A stretch of DNA of 23,333 nucleotides, taken from the IMG/VR virus record IMGVR_UViG_3300048587_000514, positions 1 to 23,333 of that record. One strand, written 5' to 3'. The DNA is from a virus. The position numbers and the translations under genes were made by a program. Of this stretch, positions 5,896 to 13,653 are shown one piece after another. The notes below the pieces were generated by a model. The model made no database searches. It was not told the DNA's origin and saw only the letters and a list, made by a program, of their open reading frames with translations. How positions within the stretch are numbered: position 1 is the first letter of the stretch; each line of letters begins with the position of its first letter.

Positions 5896-6148
5896 AAATA
5901 CTAAAGAAGAAGCTGAAAAGCTTAAAAAAATGGAACAAGCTATTCTTAAAAAACAACAAGAACAAGCTTCTCCAGTAAGAGTTGCATATGCAATTGAAAA
6001 AGAACCCGGCACCGGCTGGGTTTTTGTTGAATATGAAATTAAGAACGATAAAGTTGTAAATAAAAAAATGAAAGAATGCATGGATAAAGATCATGCTATA
6101 GAAGTTTACAAAATTTCGTTTGTCACAAAATTTATTGAAGGTCGATAA
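5888..6148 (+). CDS. Hypothetical protein, 86 aa
   Basis: The N-terminal basic/acidic helix (residues 1-25, KEEAEKLKKMEQAILKKQQE) is followed by a small beta domain (RVAYAIEKEPGTGWVFVEYE) and a charged C-terminal half. No family recognised. It begins inside the preceding gene and its stop overlaps the next start (TAATG at 6146-6150), so the three genes from 5617 form one translational unit. Confidence 0.7.
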   Translation: MGRNTKEEAEKLKKMEQAILKKQQEQASPVRVAYAIEKEPGTGWVFVEYEIKNDKVVNKKMKECMDKDHAIEVYKISFVTKFIEGR

Positions 6149-6510
6149 TGTTAGCTAAATTAAAACATTTTTTAAACCAAAAGATTGATAATTTGTTAAA
6201 TTTACTATTAAAAACCGGTAGATTTTTTCGTTTAGTAGATGAAAATTTTAATCAAATATCTTTAGTTAATATTGCTCTTTTAGTTATTATTGTAAAAGTA
6301 GCACTTGCTGTTGACCCATCGGTTGCGGATTTAGGCGCACTATTAATTGGTCTTTTAGCTCATTATGGAAAGAGACGCATTAATGTTAAAATGAAAGCTC
6401 TTGATGCCCAACAGAATAAAGAGATTGAAGAAACTAAAGGTAAACTAAAAGACCTTGCTGACAGAGTGGGATCTATTGCTGCAGCAATGGGATTTAAGAA
6501 TCTTAAGTAA
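6148..6510 (+). CDS. Two-transmembrane protein, possible holin
   Basis: A 120-aa protein with an amphipathic basic N-terminus (1-30), a hydrophobic segment at about 38-56 (LVNIALLVIIVKVALAV), a second at about 60-73 (ADLGALLIGLLAHYG) ended by KRR, and a C-terminal charged coiled-coil-like helix (about 80-113). Size, two closely spaced TM helices and position just before terminase are all compatible with a holin, but an inner-membrane scaffold or other membrane protein is equally possible. No endolysin is adjacent; the nearest peptidase-like gene is at 15513. Confidence 0.6.
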   Translation: MLAKLKHFLNQKIDNLLNLLLKTGRFFRLVDENFNQISLVNIALLVIIVKVALAVDPSVADLGALLIGLLAHYGKRRINVKMKALDAQQNKEIEETKGKLKDLADRVGSIAAAMGFKNLK

Positions 6511-6776
6511 TGAATTATAAAAACGTCAAACATCAACTATATCAAATTATAGTTACTGAGATAGCAAAATACTATCAAAAGTCTATTTCACCTGCCGGTC
6601 TGTCATTAGAAGACCTCAAGGCACTTGAACTTTTATCTAAAATATCTAATTTTGAAGAAAATATTAAAGTGCCAAATACTGAAACTAAACCTAAATCTGA
6701 TAAAGAAATTAAAGATCTTTTAAAGATCGTACAGAGTAGTCCTTATGACCCAGGAACTGGAGGAAGCGAAAGCTAA
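6510..6776 (+). CDS. Hypothetical protein, possible small terminase-like subunit
   Basis: An 88-aa protein whose C-terminus overlaps the terminase large subunit gene by 32 bases. The N-terminus is helical (KHQLYQIIVTEIAKYYQ), then LSLEDLKALELLSKI, a linker with Pro/Thr, and a short C-terminal helix. Small terminase subunits are usually encoded directly before TerL, and the position is the main argument. It is short for a full TerS and I see no clear helix-turn-helix. Call is by context only. Confidence 0.45.
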   Translation: MNYKNVKHQLYQIIVTEIAKYYQKSISPAGLSLEDLKALELLSKISNFEENIKVPNTETKPKSDKEIKDLLKIVQSSPYDPGTGGSES

Positions 6777-8181
6777 ACTTTGGAAAGCCGGAGTACTTTC
6801 GTGGAAATTACATAAAACTCAAGTAGAAATCTATGATGCTATAAACAATAGTTCATCTTCTATTTTTGTTATTCTTTGTTCGCGGCAGTTGGGAAAATCA
6901 TATATGTTGTGTGCATATGCTATCGAATATGCATTAAAAAACCCCGGCGCTAAAATAGCATATATTGCCCCCCAAGCAAAAATGGTTAAAAAAATTATTG
7001 TTCCTCGTATTCGTCAAATTCTTATTGATTGTCCAAGAGACCTTAAACCTACTTATAAAGTAAACGAACAAGTTTATATTTTTGACAATGGAAGTGAAAT
7101 ACACATAGCAGGAACTGATGCTGGTAGAGCAGAAAACCTCAGGGGGCAAGTATTTCATCTTGTATTATGCGACGAAGCGGGCTTTATTGACGATTTAAGC
7201 TACCTAGTTTCTTCAATTCTTGTTCCTATGATTTCAACGACCAGAGGAAGAATTATTCTTTCTTCTACTCCTCCAGTTTCACCAGATCACGCCTTTGTAA
7301 AATATGTTAGACAGGCAGAAGTTAATGGTAATTATATTAAAAAAACAATATATGATAACCCCCTAATTGACTCTAGACAGTTAAAAGATCTAATCGAGGC
7401 CTCTGGAGGAGAAAATAGTGACGCTTGGAGAAGAGAGTACCTCGCGGAATTTATAACTAGCGCAAAAGATGCTGTTGTTCCAGAGGCAACTGAAGAATTA
7501 ATGAAAGAATTGGTTCAAGAATGGCCTAGACCAGCATTTTATGATAGTTACACTTCTGCTGACTTAGGGTATGTTGATAATACCGGTATTGTTTTTGCAT
7601 ACTGGGATTTTTTAAATGCCAAGCTTATTATAGAAGATGAGGCTATGTTTAGCAAACCGACTAGTAGCAAAATAGCTGAAATTGTTAAAGAAAAAGAGAA
7701 ATCCTGCTGGGAATTTAATGGAACAGTAAAACAACCTTATAAAAGAGTTGTAGACGGTAATGATATTACTATAGCTGATTTAAATGCTCCTCCAAACAGT
7801 TTAAAATTTGTAAAAACTAGAAATGACGACCCTTTGGCTGCTGTTAATGAGCTTAGGGTTATGCTTTATAATAAACAAATTATCATTAATCCTCGTTGTA
7901 AGAACCTAATAGCAGAACTTAAATACGCCGTATGGGATAACAGTGGCAGAAAATTTGCTCGCTCAGATGAAGATAGTAGGGGACACTTTGACGTCCTTAT
8001 GGCTCTTATTTATTTAATTCGTAATTTAAACAAACAGAAAAATCCATACCCACCGGGGCTAGGATTAAATATTGATACAATGTACGTTCATCCAAGCAAT
8101 TATACAAATAAAAGTTCTAATGCTGAAATAATGAAAAAAGCCCTTTTAGGCGACTTTAACAAGCGTTTTGGTAAAGAATAG
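6745..8181 (+). CDS. terL: Terminase large subunit (packaging ATPase and nuclease)
   Basis: A 478-aa packaging motor protein that pumps DNA into the prohead and cuts it. ATPase motifs: Walker A CSRQLGKS (residues 45-52), Walker B LVLCDEA with Asp143-Glu144, and coupling motif ILSSTPP (171-177). The C-terminal RNase H-like nuclease has the expected acidic residues at ADLG (Asp273), VVDGND (Asp337) and GHFD (Asp416). Length is normal for the family. It starts inside the preceding gene with only a poor SD, suggesting coupled translation. A T7-like promoter motif follows its stop at once. No intein or intron here, unlike the next gene. Confidence 0.95.
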   Translation: MTQELEEAKAKLWKAGVLSWKLHKTQVEIYDAINNSSSSIFVILCSRQLGKSYMLCAYAIEYALKNPGAKIAYIAPQAKMVKKIIVPRIRQILIDCPRDLKPTYKVNEQVYIFDNGSEIHIAGTDAGRAENLRGQVFHLVLCDEAGFIDDLSYLVSSILVPMISTTRGRIILSSTPPVSPDHAFVKYVRQAEVNGNYIKKTIYDNPLIDSRQLKDLIEASGGENSDAWRREYLAEFITSAKDAVVPEATEELMKELVQEWPRPAFYDSYTSADLGYVDNTGIVFAYWDFLNAKLIIEDEAMFSKPTSSKIAEIVKEKEKSCWEFNGTVKQPYKRVVDGNDITIADLNAPPNSLKFVKTRNDDPLAAVNELRVMLYNKQIIINPRCKNLIAELKYAVWDNSGRKFARSDEDSRGHFDVLMALIYLIRNLNKQKNPYPPGLGLNIDTMYVHPSNYTNKSSNAEIMKKALLGDFNKRFGKE

Positions 8182-8184
8182 CGT

Positions 8185-8202
8185 TAATAAGTAGTATAGT
8201 AA
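8185..8202 (+). promoter_or_regulatory. T7-like phage promoter motif, copy 2
   Basis: TAATAAGTAGTATAGTAA, four bases after the terminase stop. The predicted start at about 8202 would leave a leader of only about 12 nt (AGGTTAGGTGTT) before the portal ATG at 8214, containing the SD-like AAGG/TTAGG. Confidence 0.7.
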
Positions 8203-8213
8203 GGTTAGGTGTT

Positions 8214-11200
8214 ATGTCAGATAATAGAGAAGAATATTGGGCACAGCTTGAAAAAACAGAAGTCTGTTCCGAACTCAGAAAAAAAATTGAAGACTGGTAT
8301 AGTCATATCTCGACAACCGGTATTTTTCGCCGAATGCGAAAATGCTATCTGGCATATTATGGATTTAGTAGTGCAGGCCAAGGTCATACTTCTTCAGAAG
8401 TAACATATGGCGGAGCCCAGGGTGAACTTTCTTTAATTAAAGTAAATCAATTACGAAATATTGTGCAACATATGCTAGTTATGACAACTAGCACTCGCCC
8501 CTCAATGGACGCTCGTGCCACCAATACTGATTATAAATCTCTTTCACAAACTGTACTTGCTAATAGTATTCTTGATTACTACATGCGAGAAAGAAAACTA
8601 GAAAGATACTTGAGAGATTCTGTAGAAACTTCTCTAATATTTGGTGAGGCCTTTATTCGACTAAGCTGGGATACCAGCCTTGGTGACGAATATATGGTTG
8701 ATAATGAAGGTAAAACAGTTTTTACTGGAGATATTAAATTCTCAGTTCATAATCCAATGGACGTAATTCGTGATGTATTTCAACCAGATGCAAATGAACA
8801 CGACTGGATGATTGTTAGAAGTTTTAAAAATCGATATGAACTAATGTCAAAATATCCAGAATTAAAAGACGAACTAATGACAATTAGTACAAAAGATCGT
8901 CTTGATTTTGAATATATGTTTATTAACTTTAATTATACAACATCTTCAGATTTGATTCCCGTATATGAATGGTATCATAGACGAACAGAATCAATGCCTA
9001 ATGGTCGATATATTACATTTATTGATAATGATGTTGTGTTTTACGACGGCGATTTACCATATAGAGATATTCCTTTATACAGAATTACTCCTTCAAATCA
9101 AATTCAAACCCCCTTTGGATATACAGCAGCTTTTGATTTATTAGCTCTTCAAGATATTACAGATGCATTACATAGTACAATTGTAACAAACCAAAGTACC
9201 TTTGGTGTACAAAATATTGCAGCACCCCAAGGACATAACTTAACTGTTAGTCAACTTGGTGGCGGCTTAAACTTTATTGAATATGACCCTGCTGCAGGAA
9301 AACCAGAACCACTTAATTTAACCTTTACGCCACCTGAAATTTTTAACTACCTTGGTACAATTGAAAAAACCATGGAAACTATTTCTGGTGTAAACTCAGT
9401 CGCCCGTGGAAATCCAGAAGCAAATCTTCGCTCTGGTAACTCTCTCGCACTTGTTCAATCGATGGCCATTCAGTTTAACAATGGTCTTCAGCAGTCATAT
9501 GCTCAGTTAATTGAAGACGTAGGTACGGCTATTATTAAAACATTGAAAGATTTTGCTTCTGTAGAAAGAACCGCAATTCTTACAGGTAAAAATAATAAAT
9601 CAAATCTTAAATCATTCAAAGGTGATGATCTTAAAGATATTGATAGAGTTATTGTAGATTTAGGTAACCCTCTTTCTAAATGTCTTAAAAAAGGAACTAA
9701 AGTATTAATGTATGACGGTTCACTTAAAAAAGTAGAAGACATAAAAATTGGTGAACAAGTAATGGGACCAGATAGCAAACTAAGGACAGTTTCTAATGTA
9801 AACATTGGACAAGAAGAAATGTTTGATATTTATCATAAGAAAACAAATCCTAAGCTTTTATATGGCTGCAATAAAAGTCATATTCTTTCTCTTAAATATT
9901 GTTCAAAAGATGGTAGATATGGTTTAAAACAATATGACATTGTTGACGTTTCTGTCGGTGAGTTTTTAACTTGGCCAGCTGGAAAACAACAAAAATTCAT
10001 GGGATTTAGAACCGGAGTAGAATTTCAAGATAAAGACACACCAGTTCCTCCTTATCAACTTGGTCTTTGGCTTGGTGACGGACATAAAAATACCCCAGCT
10101 ATTACCACAATGGATGAAGAAATTAAACAAGAATGGTATGAATACGCAAAAGCAGTTGGGCATGATATCAGAGTACAAGATCAACCAAATAATCAATCAA
10201 AAGTGTATTTTATTACCAGTTCTAAACAAAACGGATCAAATGATCGAAATTGTGCATTAAATGCATTTAAATCTATCGGAGTTATTAATAATAAACATAT
10301 TCCTGATCTTTATAAAATCAATTCAACAAATAAACGATTAGAACTTTTAGCTGGTATTTTAGATACGGACGGAACTCTTATATCAGGAAAAACCTTTGTA
10401 ATTACACAAAAAAATAATGAATTAGCTAAAGATATTATATATTTAGCCAGATCGCTTGGATTTAAAGTTACTAGTAGAAAACGAATATCGTTTTCTCAAA
10501 ACAAAACTAGAGGTATATATAATTCAATCACAATCTCTGGGGATACCTGGAGAATACCCACTAGATTGCCACGAAAAAAAGCTAATAAATCAAAGCATAA
10601 ATACAACCATTTAAACTATGGAATTAGTATAAAATCAACAGGACCTGGAACATATTATGGATTTACTCTTAAAGAAGAACCTCATTTTGTTCTTGGTGAT
10701 TTTACGGTAACTCATAATACCACCGCTGGTAAACTCGAAATGGCTAACAATCTCATGCAGATGGGTCTTATTAAATCACCCGATCAATACATGACAGTCA
10801 TGAAAACTGGAAATCTTGATGTAATGCTAGAAGGACCACTTCGAGAACTTACATATATTAAACAAGAAAATGAGTGGCTTGCTGATGGAAAAGAAGCGCC
10901 AGTTTTGATTACAGATAACCATTTGCAACACATCATGGAACATAAATCGGTATTATCAACAATTGAAGCTCGAATGAATCCCGAAGTGATGCGAGCTTGT
11001 AGAATTCATATTGAAGAGCATGTAAATGCTATGAAAAATGCAGACCCAGATGTCCTTTCAATGCTTGGTATTCAACCCCTACAGCCAGGAAGAACCCAAA
11101 TGGATAATCTTGATCCAAACCAAGCGGTATTAAGGCGTGAACAAGAAATGCAAGCTCAAATTGCACAACAGTCCATGATGGGTGGAATGCCTCAATTGCC

Positions 11201-11357
11201 AGCTGGAACCGGACAAGAAACTACATCTACAAATCAGCAAGTTTTACAACAAGGGTTACCAGGTGAGCAGCCGGGCCAAGAAATGCCCCAACAACCAGGA
11301 AGTCCTACAAATCCACTAAGTGGAGGAAAATGGAACCCACAAACTGGTGGAATGTAA
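8214..11357 (+). CDS. Portal protein interrupted by an in-frame intein
   Basis: A 1047-aa precursor. The exteins (residues 1-489 and 836-1047, 701 aa when joined) make a large podovirus-type portal, the dodecameric ring through which DNA enters the head. Evidence: place between terminase and scaffold/capsid, size like P22 or N4 portals, sequence such as IPLYRITPSNQIQTPFGY near residues 290-310 and VNSVARGNPEANLRSGNS near 395-415, and a C-terminal Gln/Pro/Gly/Met-rich tail (about 970-1047). Residues 490-835 are a LAGLIDADG intein. Splicing would join GNPLSK to TTAGKLEMANN. The ATG at 8214 follows a T7-like promoter closely. Portal identity rests on context and overall pattern; confidence is high. 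Confidence 0.88.
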   Translation: MSDNREEYWAQLEKTEVCSELRKKIEDWYSHISTTGIFRRMRKCYLAYYGFSSAGQGHTSSEVTYGGAQGELSLIKVNQLRNIVQHMLVMTTSTRPSMDARATNTDYKSLSQTVLANSILDYYMRERKLERYLRDSVETSLIFGEAFIRLSWDTSLGDEYMVDNEGKTVFTGDIKFSVHNPMDVIRDVFQPDANEHDWMIVRSFKNRYELMSKYPELKDELMTISTKDRLDFEYMFINFNYTTSSDLIPVYEWYHRRTESMPNGRYITFIDNDVVFYDGDLPYRDIPLYRITPSNQIQTPFGYTAAFDLLALQDITDALHSTIVTNQSTFGVQNIAAPQGHNLTVSQLGGGLNFIEYDPAAGKPEPLNLTFTPPEIFNYLGTIEKTMETISGVNSVARGNPEANLRSGNSLALVQSMAIQFNNGLQQSYAQLIEDVGTAIIKTLKDFASVERTAILTGKNNKSNLKSFKGDDLKDIDRVIVDLGNPLSKCLKKGTKVLMYDGSLKKVEDIKIGEQVMGPDSKLRTVSNVNIGQEEMFDIYHKKTNPKLLYGCNKSHILSLKYCSKDGRYGLKQYDIVDVSVGEFLTWPAGKQQKFMGFRTGVEFQDKDTPVPPYQLGLWLGDGHKNTPAITTMDEEIKQEWYEYAKAVGHDIRVQDQPNNQSKVYFITSSKQNGSNDRNCALNAFKSIGVINNKHIPDLYKINSTNKRLELLAGILDTDGTLISGKTFVITQKNNELAKDIIYLARSLGFKVTSRKRISFSQNKTRGIYNSITISGDTWRIPTRLPRKKANKSKHKYNHLNYGISIKSTGPGTYYGFTLKEEPHFVLGDFTVTHNTTAGKLEMANNLMQMGLIKSPDQYMTVMKTGNLDVMLEGPLRELTYIKQENEWLADGKEAPVLITDNHLQHIMEHKSVLSTIEARMNPEVMRACRIHIEEHVNAMKNADPDVLSMLGIQPLQPGRTQMDNLDPNQAVLRREQEMQAQIAQQSMMGGMPQLPAGTGQETTSTNQQVLQQGLPGEQPGQEMPQQPGSPTNPLSGGKWNPQTGGM
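9681..10718 (+). mobile_element. Intein with LAGLIDADG homing endonuclease (in portal)
   Basis: A 346-aa in-frame insert, residues 490-835 of the portal precursor. It begins with Cys490 and a classic block A (CLKKGTKVLMYDGSLKKVED). A block-B-like segment with CNKSH follows at about residue 545. Two LAGLIDADG motifs are intact: LGLWLGDG (616-623, Asp622) and LAGILDTDG (712-720, Asp719). Block F/G is YGFTLKEEPHFVLGDFTVTHN, ending in His-Asn835, and the first C-extein residue is Thr836. The splicing residues (Cys1, block-B His, terminal His-Asn, +1 Thr) are all present, so self-splicing and homing are both likely functional. Confidence 0.93.
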
Positions 11358-11403
11358 TTATAGTTAAAAAATGTTTACTAATTAGTTAAGGTTACAAATA
11401 CAA

Positions 11404-11691
11404 ATGGCTGGAAATATTAACGATAACTACGACTTTCAGCAAATCATAAAAAAGGTTTATGAACAACCAAATGTACCTGATGCTGAAAATCCAAATCTAT
11501 TAAGAGTCCGAAACGTCGGGGGAAATCTTGTCCCTGATATTTATGATGAAATTTTTCTTACATATGTAAGTGGTGGACCGGCCGATGGTGAAATTGCCAC
11601 TGCAACTTATTACTTAGATTCAAATCTTATAGCAACATTAAATCTAGAATATTACCCCGATGGTTTATTAAAAAGGGTGACAAGGACTTAA
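11404..11691 (+). CDS. Small hypothetical virion-region protein, 95 aa
   Basis: Begins MAGNINDNYDFQQIIKKVYEQP, then a beta-rich part with a repeated pattern of short strands (EIATATYYLDSNLIATLNLEYY). In many podovirus-like phages small proteins like this lie between portal and fibre genes and are structural or neck/fibre accessory proteins. The next gene starts one base after its stop. No family confidently recognised. Confidence 0.65.
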   Translation: MAGNINDNYDFQQIIKKVYEQPNVPDAENPNLLRVRNVGGNLVPDIYDEIFLTYVSGGPADGEIATATYYLDSNLIATLNLEYYPDGLLKRVTRT

Positions 11692-11692
11692 T

Positions 11693-12130
11693 ATGCCAGT
11701 TGCTAAGTATAAAATAACATTTAATCCTTTTACTGGTAATTTTGATTACGTTAGAAGAGATGACGCTGGTGGTAATGTAGTATTAGAAAATGTTCCTTGT
11801 GAACCTGATGCTCTTGTGAGTCATGCAGTCAGAATGAGCGCAGGAATAGCAATTAGAGCAATTGCAAATAATTCTACAAATGGAAATGTTATAGGAATTA
11901 TTGAAAATAAAGTATCATCAACTCTTGCAAATGTTAGAATCCTTGGATTATCTAGTTCAATTTTTACTGGTTTAAGTGAAAATGAAGATTATTATTTAAG
12001 TTCTACTATAGCAGGAGAATTAACAACAACTCCACCAACAGCACCTGGAAGTGTTGTTATAAGAGTTGGTCAGGCATTTAGTGGAACAGAACTTATTGTA
12101 TTGAAAGGCGTAAGATTTAGAAGGTCATAA
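11693..12130 (+). CDS. Putative head-fibre/decoration-type structural protein
   Basis: A 145-aa protein. The short N-terminus (KYKITFNPFTGNFDYV) is typical of phage structural proteins that open with a NPFTG-like strand. The C-terminal ~110 residues form a beta-rich domain with the pattern ..GLSENEDYYLSSTIAGELT..PP..PGSVVIRVGQAFSGTEL..., ending FRRS. The same domain pattern ends the protein at 12778-13608 (GDRYYLSAATAGAV, VQVGYARSASELFID, RRS), so the two are paralogous in that part. A capsid or tail surface role is likely but not proven. Confidence 0.65.
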   Translation: MPVAKYKITFNPFTGNFDYVRRDDAGGNVVLENVPCEPDALVSHAVRMSAGIAIRAIANNSTNGNVIGIIENKVSSTLANVRILGLSSSIFTGLSENEDYYLSSTIAGELTTTPPTAPGSVVIRVGQAFSGTELIVLKGVRFRRS

Positions 12131-12131
12131 T

Positions 12132-12341
12132 ATGAAAGCAACTACAGACATTTGGTTTACTTCATTCTTAATGTTTAAAGACGTTAAAATGTCAAAGTAT
12201 GAGAAAATTGGAATAAAAAAAGGTAAATACTACTTTGATTTAACAGACGAACAGTGGAATGCTTATAAATTAGAATTTAACAATAGTGATATTGTTAAAT
12301 TTAAAGGTTTAACTGAACAAGTAAAAGATTTAGTACACTAA
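12132..12341 (+). CDS. Small hypothetical protein, 69 aa
   Basis: Starts one base after the previous stop. Mixed charged protein with WFTSFLMFKDVKMSKYEKIG then KYYFDLTDEQWNAYKLEFNNSD, ending in a helix. It resembles the short proteins often seen in phage structural clusters that have a DUF-like FDLTDEQW pattern, but I cannot name the family. Part of the promoter-2 unit. Confidence 0.65.
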   Translation: MKATTDIWFTSFLMFKDVKMSKYEKIGIKKGKYYFDLTDEQWNAYKLEFNNSDIVKFKGLTEQVKDLVH

Positions 12342-12353
12342 GGAGAATCCACC

Positions 12354-12677
12354 ATGGGAGAAGACTTAAAACAAATAGGCAAGTTTAAACCAGAAGAATA
12401 CTGGGAGTGGAGAACTAGCGTTAGCGAATGGAAAAAAGCGGAAGAAGAGTTAAAAATACGTCAATTACAGTACATCCTCATGGAAAAAGAAATTGAAATT
12501 AGTCGTTTAAAGATGCAACTATATAAAATTAATACGGAAGATTATAAAGCCACTGTAACTAGATTAAAAACCGAATATGATGATTTTAAACAAAAAATGG
12601 AGAAAAAACATAAAATTTCTCTTAATGACTGCATTATCGGTGACGATTTAACTATCTCTAGAATTGTAAAGGAATAA
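12354..12677 (+). CDS. Coiled-coil protein, 107 aa
   Basis: A strong SD (AAGGAGAATCCACC) precedes the ATG. The sequence is almost all charged helix with heptad repeats (about residues 20-85, including EEELKIRQLQYILMEKEIE and VTRLKTEYDDFKQKMEKKH), ending in a short non-helical segment (SLNDCIIGDDLTISRIV). Likely a dimeric or trimeric coiled coil. The place in the head gene block suggests an assembly or chaperone role. No family recognised. It is the last gene before promoter motif copy 3. Confidence 0.7.
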   Translation: MGEDLKQIGKFKPEEYWEWRTSVSEWKKAEEELKIRQLQYILMEKEIEISRLKMQLYKINTEDYKATVTRLKTEYDDFKQKMEKKHKISLNDCIIGDDLTISRIVKE

Positions 12678-12680
12678 CTT

Positions 12681-12698
12681 TAATAAGTAGTATGGTAA
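12681..12698 (+). promoter_or_regulatory. T7-like phage promoter motif, copy 3
   Basis: TAATAAGTAGTATGGTAA, predicted start at about 12698. The transcript would open with a hairpin, GTAAC (12700-12704) with GTTAC (12713-12717), like the 5' hairpins that stabilise phage late mRNAs. Leader of about 80 nt before the gene at 12778. Confidence 0.7.
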
Positions 12699-12777
12699 GG
12701 TAACTCCTGCAGGTTACGGTTATCTATGTTATCTGTTGTTATTCTAAGTAAGCTTATTTATTGGAGAAATTTAAAAT

Positions 12778-13608
12778 ATGGCACAAATTAAACTATTAAA
12801 AATCGATGCAGATGGTGTTCCAGTTGAAATGAACACCGCAGCAGACGATATCACCTTAAATTCATTCACAGTTCAAGGTGGTGGTCCTGTTCTTTCCGGT
12901 ACTGGACTCGATATGAACAATCTTGACGTTTCTGACATTCAAGATCTTGTTTTTAACGATCCTACAACTGGAACTATTAACCAAACAGCCGGCAATCTTT
13001 TGATTGATGACATCATGGCAAAAGACCGAGCAAATGTAATGGCAACCACTGGGGATGTAACGTTTCCTGTAATTACAGACGTTGCTGGAGAAGTTGATGC
13101 ATTTCGTCTTCCTGCTCTTGCTGGTGCACCAACCGCTTCGCCCACATCCGGTGGAGAAGGACACATGGTTTGGGATAGCTCAAACAATCGTCTTTATATC
13201 TGGGATGGCGCAGCATGGGACGATCAATCTACAGTTACTTCTGCTGCAAATCTTGATAATCTTTTTACTGCAGAAGTTAGTATTTCTGCACGAGATGTTG
13301 TCTACATTTCATCCGCTGACAATGTAAGCCCTGCAGTAGCATCCGCAGGTGGGGCACCTTCGCGAGCGATTGGTTTTGCAACGGCAGCAGCAACTGCAAC
13401 TAATCCAGTTGAAGTTCGTTCAGCTGGACAGCTTGCAGGTTTTGCAGGTTTAACAGCAGGTGATAGATACTATTTATCAGCAGCAACTGCCGGTGCGGTT
13501 GTGAATTCTGTTCCTACGGGAGCTGGAAATACAATTGTTCAAGTAGGGTATGCACGAAGCGCATCTGAATTGTTTATTGATATTCAACAATTAGGCCGTC
13601 GTTCTTAA
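12778..13608 (+). CDS. Putative abundant virion surface (fibre/decoration) protein
   Basis: A 276-aa beta-rich protein low in Cys and rich in Ala, Thr, Gly and Asp, as in many phage fibres. It opens MAQIKLLKIDADGVPVEMN. Residues about 125-150 carry the LYIWDGAAW motif found in phage fibre/stalk proteins and also in the partial protein at 22759. The C-terminal ~110 residues (from FTAEVSISARD) are paralogous to the end of the protein at 11693. It has its own T7-like promoter, a TTGGAGAA RBS and an intrinsic terminator directly after the stop, consistent with high single-gene expression such as a decoration or head-fibre protein. Exact location on the virion is unknown. Confidence 0.7.
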   Translation: MAQIKLLKIDADGVPVEMNTAADDITLNSFTVQGGGPVLSGTGLDMNNLDVSDIQDLVFNDPTTGTINQTAGNLLIDDIMAKDRANVMATTGDVTFPVITDVAGEVDAFRLPALAGAPTASPTSGGEGHMVWDSSNNRLYIWDGAAWDDQSTVTSAANLDNLFTAEVSISARDVVYISSADNVSPAVASAGGAPSRAIGFATAAATATNPVEVRSAGQLAGFAGLTAGDRYYLSAATAGAVVNSVPTGAGNTIVQVGYARSASELFIDIQQLGRRS

Positions 13609-13615
13609 TAAATAT

Positions 13616-13640
13616 GGCGGGATTATTCCCGCCTATTTTC
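13616..13640 (+). terminator. Intrinsic terminator after the 12778 gene
   Basis: GGCGGGA (13616-13622), loop TTAT, TCCCGCC (13627-13633), a perfect 7-bp GC-rich stem, then TATTTTC. It starts eight bases after the stop codon. Read-through would supply the genes from 13654, which lack their own promoter motif. Confidence 0.85.
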
Positions 13641-13653
13641 AAAAGTTATAGTT

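Noticed and set aside
5713-6094. Minus-strand Phe/Ser-rich ORFs
   Set aside because: Shadow frames opposite Lys/Glu-rich genes at 5617 and 5888; composition explained by the antisense of AAA/GAA codons.
8209-8403. Overlapping + frame at 8209
   Set aside because: Lies within the portal gene in another frame and has no independent support.
10060-10260. Separate ORF inside the intein
   Set aside because: Out-of-frame shadow; the LAGLIDADG motifs are in the portal frame.
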